NCBI RefSeq assembly: GCF_030272615.1
Contig: NC_081409.1
Location: 913,815,840-913,879,839 of the forward strand
Reading direction: 5' to 3'
DNA: 64,000 bases
DNA from: Cryptomeria japonica
Lineage: Eukaryota; Streptophyta; Pinopsida; Cupressales; Cupressaceae
Under the pieces are notes generated by a model. The model was not told the origin of the DNA. It saw nothing but the letters and a program-made list of their open reading frames with translations, and ran no database searches. Position numbers and translations under genes: made by a program. Shown piece by piece: positions 1 through 11,539 of the stretch (the stretch's first letter is position 1; every line of letters begins with the position of its first letter).

Positions 1-1714
1 CTTCCTTTGTGGTCTAGAAGTTGTTTGAGCATTCACTTGGTTGTTTGTAGAACTTGATCCCAAAAAGATGAACTTGGGTCTCACTGTATTGGCATCAACA
101 ACACCATCATTGACTATGTTTTTGTTTTTATTCCAAAATCTTGGCTTGTCTTTTCCTTTAAAGTCATCTTTGTTTTCCTTGAATATCTTAATGACTCCTT
201 GTTCAATTAAGACCTTTTTCTGTTGCTAAGCCCTTTTTAATAACATCCTTGAAGGTGGACAAACAAGCTTTCCTTAGATCATAGCCAATGTCCTTGTTAA
301 CATTTTGAGTGAACATCTCTACCATTTGTTTTTGTGGAATCTCGCAAGAGCATCTGCTGGCTAGATTTCTCCATCTTTGTAAAAATGATGCAAAAGATTC
401 TCCTTCCTTTTGCTTAGTATTGCATAGAGTAGTGACTGAGATATCTGTTTCTATATTGTAGGAGAAATGCTGAATGAATGCCTCTGCTAGATCACCCCAT
501 GACTTAATACCGGGAGGTAATTGAGAAAACCATTCCATAGCTTGATCTCCTAAGCTCTGCAGGAACAACCTTATCAAATATGTTTCTTCTGTCGCTACCT
601 CAATGCAAGCTGTGAAAAATTGTCTTATGTGTGCCTTGGGGTCTCCTTTTCCTCTATACTTGTCAAATTTTGGTGTCACAAAGTGTGCAGGAAATGGAGG
701 CATTGGGATGCTCTTATCAAATGGATAAGGACATATATCTCTCATAGTGTATGTTGGTTTTGGTGTACTCATGTCCTCCATTTTCTTTTGTAAATCTCTG
801 ATTTGTTGCTCCAAATTGCTCTTAGGTGGAGATCGACTTCTTGGACCATATCCTATTTTTGAGGTACCCATTGGAGGAGGTGCATGTTGCATGTATGGAT
901 GATACTGATCGTAGACATGTCCATATGGAGGTCTATATTGTTGCGGCATATATGGAGCACTTGGCATAACTTCATGTTGAGGGACCCCATATCTGTTTTG
1001 TGCATATATACCATACTCAATAGGCATTTCATTTTCCATTGTGTTGCCCCCAATTTTGACATGAGGTTTCCTTGTGTCAAAATTTTGAGGATGTCTTTGA
1101 GTATCCACTTGTTTTGATTGATCCATACCTTGAGCATGTAATTGTGCATATTTGTCTGCATAAGGCCTCCATGATGGTCTTTGAGTGTAAGTATCATACG
1201 TTTGAGCTTGTGTATGTGGGATTGCTGGTTTTTGAAGCAAAACTGATGGTGACTCAGGCATCATATTATTCGGTCCTCTATTTCCTCCACTATTTGGTCT
1301 CCTTTGATCCATGTTGGGTTGAGTTTGTTGTGAGGGTCGACTTTCCATAAGTTGAGATAAGTCAAAATCATGCGGTATTTTAGCTCCACTTTGTGCCATC
1401 ATGTGTAAAAAGTACTGATGATCTCTCCTCATTATCTCTTCAACCAATCTATTGAAATGAGGATTCATTACGGATTCTTCTATGTCTGCTGATAGTATTG
1501 AAGAGTTGTCAACATTGTCATTGTGTGTAGCATTGTTGTTTATAGTATTTGCGCTTTCCACATTTGGATTGTTTCTATAAACATTCATGTCTGGTAATGT
1601 AGTGTGCTCAGGATTGTAGAATAAATCATTGTCATACTCATAAGAACTCATGTTTGCGGACTCTTGAGCTTCTTTAGCTATTCTCCTAGATTTTTGAAGG
1701 CGGGTTTCAACCAT
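1..1714 (-). pseudogene. gag: Gag of Gypsy-1 (frameshifted, cut by window edge)
   Basis: Structural capsid/nucleocapsid precursor of a Gypsy element. The frame is open from the ATG at 1714 down to 203 (503 codons). It starts MVETRLQKSRR, as does the gag of Gypsy C. The first ~320 residues are rich in Gln, Pro, Tyr and Met and look disordered. Residues ~340-480 form the retrotransposon gag domain, with motifs such as KYRGKGDPKAHIRQFF and LGDQAMEWFSQLP. The frame ends early because an A-run near 215 has one more A than in the C copy. Downstream of the shift, homology to C gag continues in another frame to position 1. Otherwise the N-terminal 500 codons are open, unlike C, which has three stops in the same stretch. 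Confidence 0.88.
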
Positions 1715-2210
1715 GAACTAGGTGTTTGACCAAGATGTGAGAGACTAGATGAAAAGTGAAAAGAGTATGGAAGACCAAGAGTTGTATGGAATGTAAATGA
1801 ATCTTGAGGTGTACTTGCAATGTCTAAAGTGTAAGACCAAGTATGTAAGTAGTAGAGTAGGTGTGACTTCCAAAGAGAGGATCGTTTCTCTTGATGAGGT
1901 AAGCTGACCTTGACTCTAAGTAAGACCAAATGAGACCCAAAGGTAAGAAACCTTGATGAGGGACCACTTAGCAAAGTGTAGTTGTATGTAGTGTGTTGAA
2001 AGAGTATAGTGAGGACAAGCAAGTGACCTTTTTGACTCAAGTTTTTAGACAAGTATGAATGTAAAATGAGATGTAAAGAAATGATGGACTGTATGAGACC
2101 TTAGGACAGGTTGAATGCTAGATGAAACCTGAAGAAACAACCTAGGAAGCTCAAGTATTCCGAAACTGATTTTCTTTGTTTGCTGGACTGTTAAAGTTTT
2201 CAATTCCTGA

Positions 2211-2365
2211 CACAGACGCCTCTGTATGCTTCACAGACGCGATTCCCAGACACAGACGCTTCTCTGTTGGACACAGACGCTGATAAAAACACAGACGCTA
2301 TTCTGCCCTTCACAGACGTGCTTAGATTACGCAGACGCAGTTAAAACAGACACAGACGCGTTTCT
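2211..2365 (-). repeat. CACAGACGCG-type motif cluster, gag-proximal (Gypsy-1)
   Basis: Several degenerate copies of a ~10-nt motif (CACAGACGCG on plus; CGCGTCTGTG in the element's sense) at roughly 20-30 nt spacing. The cluster lies ~500 bp upstream of the gag start. The equivalent position in Gypsy C (41537-41722) has the same motif in the same orientation relative to gag. Function is unknown. Confidence 0.8.
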
Positions 2366-2630
2366 GTAAACTTCGTGCAATTTTTCCAATCTGTGAAGTT
2401 GTTTTGTTGTGACCAAATCCGACTGTTTGACTGTTTTTCGTGACAAGAGGACACAATGTTGATGACTCAATGTTTGCAAACTGTCTAGACTCCAAAAGTG
2501 TGTTGTTTGATGTAAAAAATTTTGCATACACTTGAAGACACAAAAGACACAATGTTTTGTTGTTTAGTCTTGAATGTTTGAGTGTTTAGCATAAGACAAG
2601 CACAAATCTTAGGGCTGGCCAAGACAATAG

Positions 2631-2975
2631 TTGTTGATCCCACATAGGGTTTTACCCCCGAGGCTACGCTATTCAGAGCGGATACTTAGATGCTTGACCT
2701 CACTGGCTCCACCCTCGGCACTCACTTCTCGGGTCAGCCAAGCATCAGTCCCCATGAAAACTCCCCATGGCGAACTTTGTATCTCTACTAAGAACCGTAT
2801 GTGTGTGGGCCGCTACCAGAGGTCCGACCTCCTGCCTCAACAACTAGAAGGATTTGGGCTTCTAAAACAAAAAGGTGCTAGTAAGGGCATCCGCTCGTGT
2901 GGCCATACATGCGGCACTTTCAGCTCTGTAAATACAGAAGGCTCCCAGCCGGTAGGGGTTATGCCCTACAAATGA
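2631..2975 (-). other. Conserved leader block of the Gypsy-1/C family
   Basis: A ~345-bp block between the two motif clusters of the leader. It is matched by 40904-41248 in Gypsy C. Read antisense to the element, both copies keep an open frame of 114 codons of identical length, with about 12 amino-acid differences and no indel. The sense strand carries no comparable ORF. It may be a structured RNA region such as a packaging or dimerisation signal, or an antisense peptide. No known domain is recognised. Confidence 0.55.
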
Positions 2976-3570
2976 TCAAATAAATTTGATCAAACGGGTT
3001 TATGGGGAGACATAGTGTCGGTATGAACTAATCAACACACGTTATTCATAGTTTTCACCATGAATACATTTGATTATAGTGGCTTGGAAGAAGATGGCTT
3101 TTCTTTTGCTACCACTTGGGTCGTTCTCTTCTCACTAGTAGTCCTAATAACCACACGGGAAGACAGGCCCTCTAAAGATTAAACAAAAAGAGCCTATTGC
3201 TCAAGACACAAAAGACAATGATTCAATTTTAGTGCACCAATGGAAGTGTTTGCTAATCTATGAAAACAAGGCACACAACAAAATTACAAAACCCTAGCAA
3301 AGGCCCTGCAACAAAATTGTTAGTAGTTTGGGTTGTTTCAAATGATAACCCCTTCCTGCAAGAACACAAGTTAGGTAAATTTTAGAAAACCCAAAAGACT
3401 TTGTGAAAAAGGGGCCTTCAACAAAAACGTTTTTGCCTCCAAAGCAAGCTACATAAACTTAGTTAGCTAGATCTGCAAGGGTTAGCCGAAAATAAACCAG
3501 ATCTGAAACCCTAAGTATAAAATCCGAAAACCTGAATCAAAGAAAAATTTGAAAATTGCAAAACAGAAAG

Positions 3571-3807
3571 CACAGACGCAGTTATACCAGACACAAACAC
3601 GTCTGTATGACACAGACGCGGTTCTGTGATGCACAGACGCGCTCACAGAACACAGATGTTTTTTCCGAACACAGACGCGTTTTCAATTCACAGACGCGGC
3701 TCCAAAAACCTGCAAAATAAATTCTGACAAAAACACAGACGCGATTCACGATATTGCAGACGCTTCTGAAACACAAAAACGCGATCCGAACGCTCGCAAA
3801 CGCGGAA
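3571..3807 (-). repeat. CACAGACGCG-type motif cluster, LTR-proximal (Gypsy-1)
   Basis: About ten degenerate copies of the motif, starting roughly 90 bp downstream of the primer site in the element's sense. The orientation matches the cluster at 2211-2365. The equivalent in Gypsy C is 40078-40317. Confidence 0.8.
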
Positions 3808-3895
3808 AAACCTAAAATGTCGTCGAAAATTGTCCGATCTGCAACTTCAAAAATGCAAAATCTGCAACAAAAATGTTAAATGCAAAGGGACAAGA

Positions 3896-3916
3896 GTCCC
3901 ACTGGGCGTGCCAAAA
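3896..3916 (-). other. Primer-binding site of Gypsy-1
   Basis: The bases immediately inside the 5' LTR read TTTTGGCACGCCCAGTGGGA in the element's sense. The C copy has the same site with two transitions. The position fits a tRNA primer site, but I cannot assign the tRNA by eye. Confidence 0.7.
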
Positions 3917-4694
3917 TGTATATGGTGAAAATGGATAACAATAACAACAATATTGAAAGGCTAAATGAATCCAACCACTAAACCCTAGCCTAACAATGAA
4001 CAAAGATCCACCATAACATATGAAGATTACCTAAGACAATGCAAATCAAATGAAATCACAAAGATTATACCATCACATGTCCAATAGGGTTTTGATCTCC
4101 ATTCTTCCTATCTCCATTGATCTTGCTTGATATATTTGCTCTTAGATTTTTATATGCACAAGAGCTCAACAAAGAACGGAATGTGGTTGCAAGTAGGATC
4201 GTAGTGTAGCCAAGTACTCCAAAATCAGTCATTAGTCATTAGGGTTTGACAATGAAGGAAGCATCTCCTTAAATAGAAGACACAATAAGAAATGGAGGGT
4301 TAAGATTGAGAGGTGTAAAAAGAGAGGTCGGCTAGGATTAGAGGGTAGGTAGAAGAAATACCAAAATAATGAAAGAGGTAGGTAGTGTAGGAATTAAGAG
4401 ATGAATGACATGTGTCATGTGTAGAAAAAGATAATGAATTAATTAAATAAATAAAGATTTATTTAATTAATAGAAGAATAAGACAATTAAATAAATAAAA
4501 ATATTTATTTAATTTAGGAAAGGGGTAATTTAAATAAATAAATGTATTTATTTAAATAAGAAATAAGGCTAGAAGAGGATAAATGAATTAATTAAATAAA
4601 TAAAAATTTATTTAATTAATAGAAGAAATAGGCTTAGATAATTAAATAAATAAAATATTTATTTAATTAAACATGACAATTTTGGGTGTCTACA
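3917..4694 (-). repeat. 5' LTR of Gypsy-1
   Basis: 778 bp. The terminal sequences are TGTAGACACC and CCATATACA in the element's sense. The U3 half contains several AT-rich palindromes built from ATTAAATAAATA and TATTTATTTAAT arms (about 4430-4670). The TATA element that is TATATAA in C is altered here (around 4268-4277). Compared with the 752- and 767-bp LTRs of C it is slightly longer. Confidence 0.9.
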
Positions 4695-5301
4695 GTTACC
4701 AGTTGGTTGTAATCAATTTTCATGAAATAAAACAATTTGTTTTGCATTACCTCCATCATATCTTTGTGTTTCCGTTGTGTTTACTCTTGCTGACCGATCA
4801 AGTTACTACTGAGAGTGGGGGTGAATCAGTAGTAAAACAATTCTGCAATACTTAAAAAACTATACCGGTAACTACTCAAACAATCTTCATAAGTAGATTT
4901 ACCAAACCATTCACTCAAGTGTTCATCATTATGCAAACAATGTAAAGATATCAAATTCACAAATCAACAATGCAACCACCATATGAACACATATTTTTTT
5001 CACGTGGAAACCCAACTGGGAAAAACCATGGTGGGAATTAGCACCCACAAAATATTTGCACTCTTTTGGAATGTTTCGGGTTAAAGGCCTGGCCCTGTTA
5101 AGAGCTTACAATATGCCTCGTTAAGAGCGGGCCCTATTAGGAGTCACACGGTCAAGGGATTTTGCCTCAACCCTGTTAGGAGCTCTACCCTGTTAGGAGT
5201 AACCTTGTTAGAGGATTTCAAGCTTAAGTTAATGAGCCACCCGGTCAAAGGATTTATAATATAAGACCTATTAGGATCTACCCAATTAAGAGATTTCAAA
5301 C

Positions 5302-7410
5302 TATAGTCACATAAATATGTCCACTTAATTAAATGAATATTTACTATTTATTTGATTATTTAACCATCAGTCAATAGTTAATTAAATTAATATTTAATTC
5401 ATTCATTCTCAACCTCTTCTTCTATTAACTAAATAAATTATTCAATTTATTTAAATTAATTCACTAAGCCATACTCTAAATAAATTAAATGAATAAAGCA
5501 CATTTATTTAATTTAACCCCTTTCCTCATTTAAATAAATAAACAAATATTTATTTAAATCCCTAAAACTACCCCCCACTTGCGTTCTCCTACAAATGCAA
5601 GTTGCACAATTTTGGTTGAAATAAAGTAATTTTATTTTAATTAAAATCCTATTTTCTCTCACCCACCAAACTGGTGCAGGGGCACTAGGCATGAAGACAA
5701 CTTGGAGGACACCATGGAAGCATGACAAGGAGGTGTATGGGTCTAATAGACTCAATTATGATGTCTTGAAGCCAATTATGGCATTTTATTGTAATGATCC
5801 TAATGTAATGATTAATTGTCCTAATGGACCTAATATGGCCATAGGACCAAATATAGGGTTTCATGGATATAGAATTGGGAAGGGTCTCAAAGGTGTTTAG
5901 ACCTATTTGATAAATCATTTTGATCCTTTAGAAGTCATTAGGTTGGGGTAGAAGTCCATTTCATAAGAGTTTTAAATTCAAAAATTTGAAAATAGTGGCT
6001 AGTGTCATTTTGGGGGGAAAAGCTAAAAACTTGTTTGTTAAGCATTTTAATCATGAATAACTGATGGATTTTGGTTTGGGAAGTTAGGGGAAGGTATTAT
6101 AAAACCTTGGAATTCCATTTTTGGTGTGGTTGGATGCTACAGTACGGATGTTGTACTGATTTAACAGAAAAAGTGAATAAAACCTTCATTTTCTTGCAAT
6201 TTCTTGTGTTTTGTTGCTTGAAAGTGATTGATCTTTCATGGTATAAGTCTTGGGCATTCATTAAACATTGTAATAATTGATTTGGAATGATTTTGTAACA
6301 TTGTAATAATTGATTTTGGAATGATTTTCTTGAAATCACCTAAAACCCCTGACCCTCTGCATCACAAACCCACTTACTCTTCTAACCCATTCTAGACTCT
6401 TCTAACCCATTATGGACTCTTCTAACCATTCTAAATTAGCCTAATCCCATCCCCTAATTATTGTCACATTCCTAAGCAACTTGCAGTCACTTCTCAAAGC
6501 CTCAAAGTATTTGAAAAGCCTTAAAGGCTTCATGTCTTCAACAAGTTAACCCCTAAAGTCTTTCAAACTATTAATGGCTCTTACATGACTATTAATGGTT
6601 AAACTCAACTCACCCACATGGTTAGAGACTTTCCCTCTAACTCAACCCTCATTTAACTCATGGGTCTCTACAAGAATTCATTGCTTTGACCATGGTTATC
6701 CCCACTAACTTGTGCACAAGAGTTTATCCATTGGATAAAGGCATTATTCATTGGATAAAAACTTTATTCATTCAAATCAAGCATTTAATACTTCTTCCCT
6801 CTCCTCTCAAGCCATCTCATGTTGACATTTGTCATCATGGGATTGGGTTGAAAGCCATCATATGGATCATAAACCCATCAGTCTTGGCCCTTGTTGAGTT
6901 ACTCAATCTCAACCATCCATTGCCCTGTTTTTCCTATAAATAGAGTCAATTCCTTCTTCATCGAGATCCATAAATATTTTATGCATCGAACTTATAGTAA
7001 ATTTGAGAGAGCATTCTAGGAGCACTTTTCTTTGTTATTTTGGATAAAATTAACATAGATTAATTAGGCGCTTTCTCATATTTTGCTTGCTTGCATTTAC
7101 ATAATTAGTCATTTTCATAATCTTGAATCTCCATAAGACATCCATAATAGTGCAAAAAGTTGAGGGCTACACTCGTGTGGAACTTGGAAAGGAGAGAAAC
7201 AAGGGAGGAGCAACTATAAGCATGTTGGAGAGCATTTGGGAGGGTTTTGTGTCTTTCCTTCATTTTTTTGTGCTTTCCATAATCTATTTGATATCTCTCT
7301 TGATATGCATTCTTAAGATTGTAGTTTCTTTCATCTTTTATTTTTTATTGCTACTAACAACACTAACATTTGAATCTTATGTTTCTTGCATTCCTTTTTA
7401 ACTTGCATCA
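5302..7410 (+). repeat. Solo LTR D' (about 2.1 kb)
   Basis: It begins TATAGTCACATAAAT (the terminal TG is apparently mutated to TA) and ends CTTGCATCA. It is flanked by CAAAC at 5297-5301 and 7411-7415. Its first part matches the start of element D at 63368. It has AT-rich palindromes in the first 300 bp and a TATA box (TATAAATAG, 6935-6943). A GC-richer stretch from about 5675 to 6470 is not evident in D. No internal region or coding sequence is present, so this looks like the product of LTR-LTR recombination. Small ORFs inside it have no recognisable homology. Confidence 0.7.
6935..6943 (+). promoter_or_regulatory. TATA box of solo LTR D'
   Basis: TATAAATAG, preceded by a C-rich stretch and followed about 30 bp later by a plausible transcription start. 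It defines the plus orientation of this LTR. Confidence 0.55.
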
Positions 7411-8328
7411 CAAACTGTTAAGGAACAACAAGGCAAATGATCTGATCACAACACTTACTTGCTTGCTATTACAAATCATTTTCAGCACAACTTTGCTACA
7501 CACATGTAGACACTTCAATCTGGTTCGGCAACACCTTCTTCTCAAACTACCAATAGAAAATATCTTCTCCAACTAGCCCTAAATACACCTTTCAATTAGG
7601 TTGGCTAGATAACCCTAACTACATTCAAAATACAATGAATTTACATTTAGCGCGACAAAACAATCCACCAAAATACATTACAAATCATTACAACAAATTT
7701 CTAGACAATTTCCACCATTGAATGATCACCGCACATCACCGCACATCAATTTGATAGGCAATCAAACCCTTGTCACATTCTACTAAGCACTTTGTTGTTT
7801 TCCAAGAAATCTGATCCTTGTACATTCTCAAACATCATCTTATAATTACAGATGGAATCTAACACGTCATGACTAAGTTATGATCATGATAAGATCCATC
7901 GCCAAACCTTAAATCATTATCGGTTAAAGATCTGATACCGACATTAATTCTTCTTCACAGAGTTCACAACAGTCAATCATAACACACTCAATACACCAAA
8001 TTTGCCGATGTGGTTTGGAACATAGGTGTATGCTCCTTTCTTCAACAATCCTGTAAAACCACAACGTCTAACTCTTCACCAATCGTCTGTACTGGTTACT
8101 TGATCATCACTTTGTTCCTATTTACCTTATTGTCAACCGGTTCCACTACTGGTTAGGCTATACTGATAGGTCTAGATGACCTAGATGACTAGGCAAACAT
8201 GGTTTCCATCAATGACAACACAAATAAATTCATCAAACAACTTACAACTATATCATCATCATCTAACCAACAATCTCCATCAACTTTACCAGTCATCTTC
8301 ATCTCATCAACATCTCCATATGCCAACA

Positions 8329-8502
8329 ATCTCCCCATCGTTATCTTCATCAGTTAAGCCAAGACTATCAATAATCCATTAATCCTTATCTCTTATAGAA
8401 TGAAAAGTAGATACAACAATACCTTCCATTTTAGCATCTTCTGGAGCTTTTTCCTTCACAACTTTAGGGTTAATAGAATGAGATTCTTTCTTTACAACCA
8501 AG
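8329..8502 (-). pseudogene. Element G: end of gag, protease start, then deletion to the polypurine tract
   Basis: Read on minus, this stretch continues the gag of element G from across element E. With one CCAAG repeat removed, the frame runs through IECLFLVVKKES. It then reaches a stop followed by WIIDS, which matches the start of a Copia protease (WIIDSG). After about 20 more bases comes the polypurine tract and the 3' LTR. Integrase, RT and RNase H are therefore missing: an internal deletion of nearly all of pol. Confidence 0.65.
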
Positions 8503-10057
8503 TGTTGGCAATATTGCATTATAACAGACAATGAAAGATTGTTGGCATTTAATAAGGATATTGAGAAGGTTGTTAATGATTATGGATATAACTAATTAAG
8601 GATGTTTTACTGTCTTGATATTATTATTTTGTCATTGATGTCAAGAAATTGATTATCTAATTTAGTATGATGTTGCCATATCTTGAGAAGTATGATTTGA
8701 AGATTGTAAAGATGTCGGTAAAAGACACAGGAAAGAATATGATGAATAAGGGGATGAATAAGGTATTCAATGGGCAACTAGTACCGAGTCAGACAATGAT
8801 GAGATCATGATGTTTTAGATTTTTTTAACATCATACATATGTTGTAAAATGTAAAGGTTAATACTATACTATATTATCAAGCAAAGAACCTAGTCGATAA
8901 ACCCTAAGGAACCTAGTCGGTAAACCCTAAGGTTATCACTATTAGTTAATGAAGGCGGAATGTCTACCGAGTGAAGTTTAGTATTCACCGAGTTGTTACC
9001 GAGTTGTAACCGAGCTATAAATAAACGCATTAAATGGTTACATGTGATATTTAATGAAGGAAGCTGATGAGCTGGAACTGATTAAATGATTGGTGAGTCG
9101 TGCATGAAGTTTGTTAACAAATCTAAGGCAATGGAAAGTTGGCATAAAGATCTACAGCTTAGATTGAACCGCAATACCATAGCACAAGTTCCAAGAAATG
9201 TATGCAAGTTCCTAGGTGGGGTAAAACATTTTCAGATCGAAAGATGCATTGAACCAGGACAAGATCGAAGATCTGATGGCTATGATTGGTCATGAGAAAT
9301 GTGATCAAGGATATTAAGCGGTTACCTAATTGTTTATAAATAGGAAACTATTGATAAACAATGTATGCGTGCAAGTGTATGCACAGGGATGCTACATAGT
9401 GATTACCGAGCACAGAAGCTTGAAGACTTGTTTGAATAATAGAGTATAGAAGCCCAATAGATAGACAAGATTAGTTCTATGTCTAGATTGTATTGAACAA
9501 ATAGGAATCTGCTTTAGCATTTTAGATGTGAAGTTGCAGATAGATTTTTATTACTGTTATTTTGTGAAAGTGACAGAAAATCTCTTAACCGAGTGGACTT
9601 AACAGTCTTATTTGTAAAACCCTCTAGCAAGGTGACATTCTGATTGAGTGTTTGAAATCCTTTAACAAGATCACTTCTAACAAGGTGAAGCTCCTAACAG
9701 ATCTGAGGGAAATCCCTTAACTGGGTCACATCTAGCAATGTGTTTGTAATCTTTAAAAGGATTTGCTTTTAACCGAGCATACTCTAGAAGAGTATATTTC
9801 TTAGTGGGTCTGAAATCCCACAATGGTTTTTCCCTATTTGGGTTTCCACGTTAAATCTGGTGTTATGAGGTTTATGATGCTTATATGCTTTTGAGTTTGC
9901 ATGTTTAACAGTTTTGGTTTTATTACTGAAATATATGTTACCGAGGTTGAATTTGATGTTTTTATGGATGATTAAGTTTGTATGATTCCCCCCCCCCCCC
10001 CCCCTCTCATCTTGTTGGCTATTGGATTTGTACTTATATTAAGTATCAGAACTATCA
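8503..10057 (+). repeat. 5' LTR of element E
   Basis: 1555 bp, beginning TGTTGGCAATATTGC and ending AGAACTATCA. It contains a TATA box (TATAAATAGG, 9335-9344) and a run of 17 C at 9988-10004 close to its 3' end. A recurrent ACCGAG motif occurs through the LTR. The 3' LTR is 1531 bp and clearly homologous, with a shorter C run. Confidence 0.93.
9335..9344 (+). promoter_or_regulatory. TATA box of E 5' LTR
   Basis: TATAAATAGG in the middle of the LTR, at the expected U3/R boundary. The counterpart in the 3' LTR (about 23387-23396) reads TTTATAAATAGG. Confidence 0.6.
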
Positions 10058-10058
10058 G

Positions 10059-10071
10059 TTGGTATCAGAGC
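10059..10071 (+). other. Primer-binding site of E (tRNA-iMet type)
   Basis: TTGGTATCAGAGC starts two bases after the 5' LTR. TGGTATCAGAGC is the standard initiator-methionine tRNA primer site of plant Copia elements. Confidence 0.92.
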
Positions 10072-10121
10072 TTTGGACTCCGAAAGGAAAGTTTAAAGGC
10101 ACTTGAGTTAAAGATCCAAAG

Positions 10122-11048
10122 ATGTATAAGAGGGATGCACCGAAGTTGAACAAGTCAGGTTTCTCTACATGGCAGAAAAGGATGAAGCTACATCTATCAG
10201 GAGTTGGAGAATATGATGTATACTATCTAGAGAATGATTTTGTTACACCGAGCACCTATCCATTGACTATGGAAGAGATAAAGGCAAAGCAAGAACATGT
10301 TCAAGCAATGATTGAAATAACATCTGCATTGACCGATTCAGAGTTTAATGATCTAGAAGGCTGCAATGATGCAAAGGCAATGTGGGATAAGCTCATATCA
10401 GTATATGGAGGAGATGAACATGTTCAAAGAGCAAAAGTAGATAGTCTAAGAGGACAACTTGAATCTATGAGGATGAATGAAGGTGATAATATAACTCAGT
10501 ATAGTACAAGACTAAAGGAAATTGTCAATCAAATCAAAGGAGTAGGTGGAACTATTGAAGAAAAGGATATAACAAGTAAGTTGTTAAGAACCCTTCTACC
10601 AGCTTATGCAATCCGAGTCTCTGCAATCAATAAATTGAGGTCTGTACCTAATATGCCAGTTTCTTTAGATGCTACTATTGGTAAGCTACATGCATTTGAG
10701 TTAAGTAACTTTGATAACAGTGGACCTTTGGTGAATAAAGTTGAATCTGCATTTAGTTCTTTTCATCTTGATGAATCTAATGATTTCAATGAAAAAAGTA
10801 TAAGTACTCTGAACGAGATCATAGTGGAGCAAGTGAAATATTTTGTAAGAACATGGAGGCAGTACACAAACTGTATGAGGAAATCAGAAAAAGCAAGAAG
10901 AGTTTGAAGCACTATTAGCCAAAAGGTTACTGAGAGGCAAAGGTAAGTATAAAGGAAAGCTACCTTTGAAATATTTCAATTGTGATAAGATAGGACATAT
11001 GGCTTCTAACTGTCCTGAAAAAGATTCTACTAAAAAGAGAGATTACTG
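10122..11048 (+). pseudogene. gag: Copia gag of element E (frameshifted)
   Basis: Capsid/nucleocapsid precursor. The ATG lies about 50 bp after the primer site. An N-terminal DUF4219-like stretch (LNKSGFSTWQKRMK) is followed by a UBN2-type gag domain (roughly residues 50-200, with AKAMWDKLISVYGGDEHV and KLLRTLLPAYAIRV). The annotated frame stops at 10907 after a frameshift near 10845. Beyond it the homology continues in another frame to a zinc knuckle near 10970. There the first Cys of the CCHC motif has become Tyr (KYFNCDKIGHMASNC), a TGT-to-TAT change. Both the shift and the lost Cys argue that the protein is not functional. Confidence 0.85.
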
Positions 11049-11184
11049 AGATGGCAGATAGAAAGATAATCATTACAGAGGACACTGAGACTTTAGAAGA
11101 AGAGATAGATAGACATGCCTAATAGCTAATGAAGAATCCAATGATGATAAATCAGATGAGACTGATATAGAGGAAGTAGTTTAT

Positions 11185-11532
11185 GTGGCTATCAAAGATG
11201 GATCAGATGAAGAAAGGTATGAAGAAAAAGCCCTAATATCTCACATAAACACTAATGATTCTTGGATTATAGATAGTGGATGCTCACATCATATGACAGG
11301 AGATAAACACAAGTTTGTTATATTAGAAAATTATGATGGAGGCTATGTCAGATTTGGTAATGATGCACCATGTCCGATGAGAGGTAAAGGCTCTATAACA
11401 CTTCTTGATAATGCAAGATGCAATGATGTTTATTGGGTTGAAGGTTTGAAATACAATTTGTTGAGTGTAGCACAAGCTAAACAACATAGGTTACCGAATA
11501 GAATTTTAGAAGGGAATTTTCAAAGTTCATGA
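11185..11532 (+). pseudogene. Copia protease of element E
   Basis: Aspartic protease segment of the polyprotein. The catalytic motif is intact (SWIIDSGCSHHMTG, about residues 27-40), followed by YVRFGN and GKGSITL strands and the YNLLSVAQ motif that closes Copia proteases. The frame then breaks near 11510. It is in a different frame from gag, so it is expressed only if the intervening frameshifts were absent in the ancestor. Confidence 0.85.
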
Positions 11533-11539
11533 CAAGAAT

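Larger units (their letters stand above)
1..4694 (-). mobile_element. Gypsy-1: Tat-like LTR retrotransposon, 5' part only
   Basis: A minus-strand Ty3/Gypsy element whose 5' LTR is at the right (3917-4694). The order leftward is LTR, primer site, leader with two CACAGACGCG motif clusters, gag, then the window edge; pol lies outside. It belongs to the same family as Gypsy C at 39217-55230: the LTR ends (TGTAGACACC to CCATATACA), primer site, leader and gag all match. The only flanking target site visible is GTTAC at 4695-4699, and its partner is outside the window. Lineage is inferred from the complete copy C, which has the dual RNase H typical of Tat. Confidence 0.9.
4791..8328 (-). repeat. 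Left LTR (3') of decayed Copia-type element G, interrupted by D'
   Basis: The right boundary is good: CCAACA ends at 8328 and is followed by a polypurine tract complement (ATCTCCCCATCG). This is the same arrangement as in elements A, B and E. The left boundary near 4791 is a guess, based on a TG followed by GAGAGTGGGGGTGAATCAG as in the LTRs of A and B. Solo LTR D' splits it, leaving segments of about 4791-5301 and 7416-8328. It does not obviously match the fragment at 25092-25302, so the two LTRs may be chimeric or highly diverged. Positions 4695-4790 show nothing recognisable. Confidence 0.45.

Noticed and set aside
853-1350. ORFs on both strands inside Gypsy-1 gag (853-1197 minus, 884-1117 and 1072-1350 plus)
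   Set aside because: They are shadows of the 503-codon gag frame. Their codon content is low-complexity and the C copy does not keep them.
5513-6943. Small ORFs in solo LTR D' (for example 5691-5900, 6071-6280, 6686-6943)
   Set aside because: Short, without homology, and inside an LTR upstream of or across its TATA box.
9086-9295. 69-codon ORF in the E LTRs (also 23139-23342)
   Set aside because: Lies in U3 upstream of the TATA box and shows no domain.
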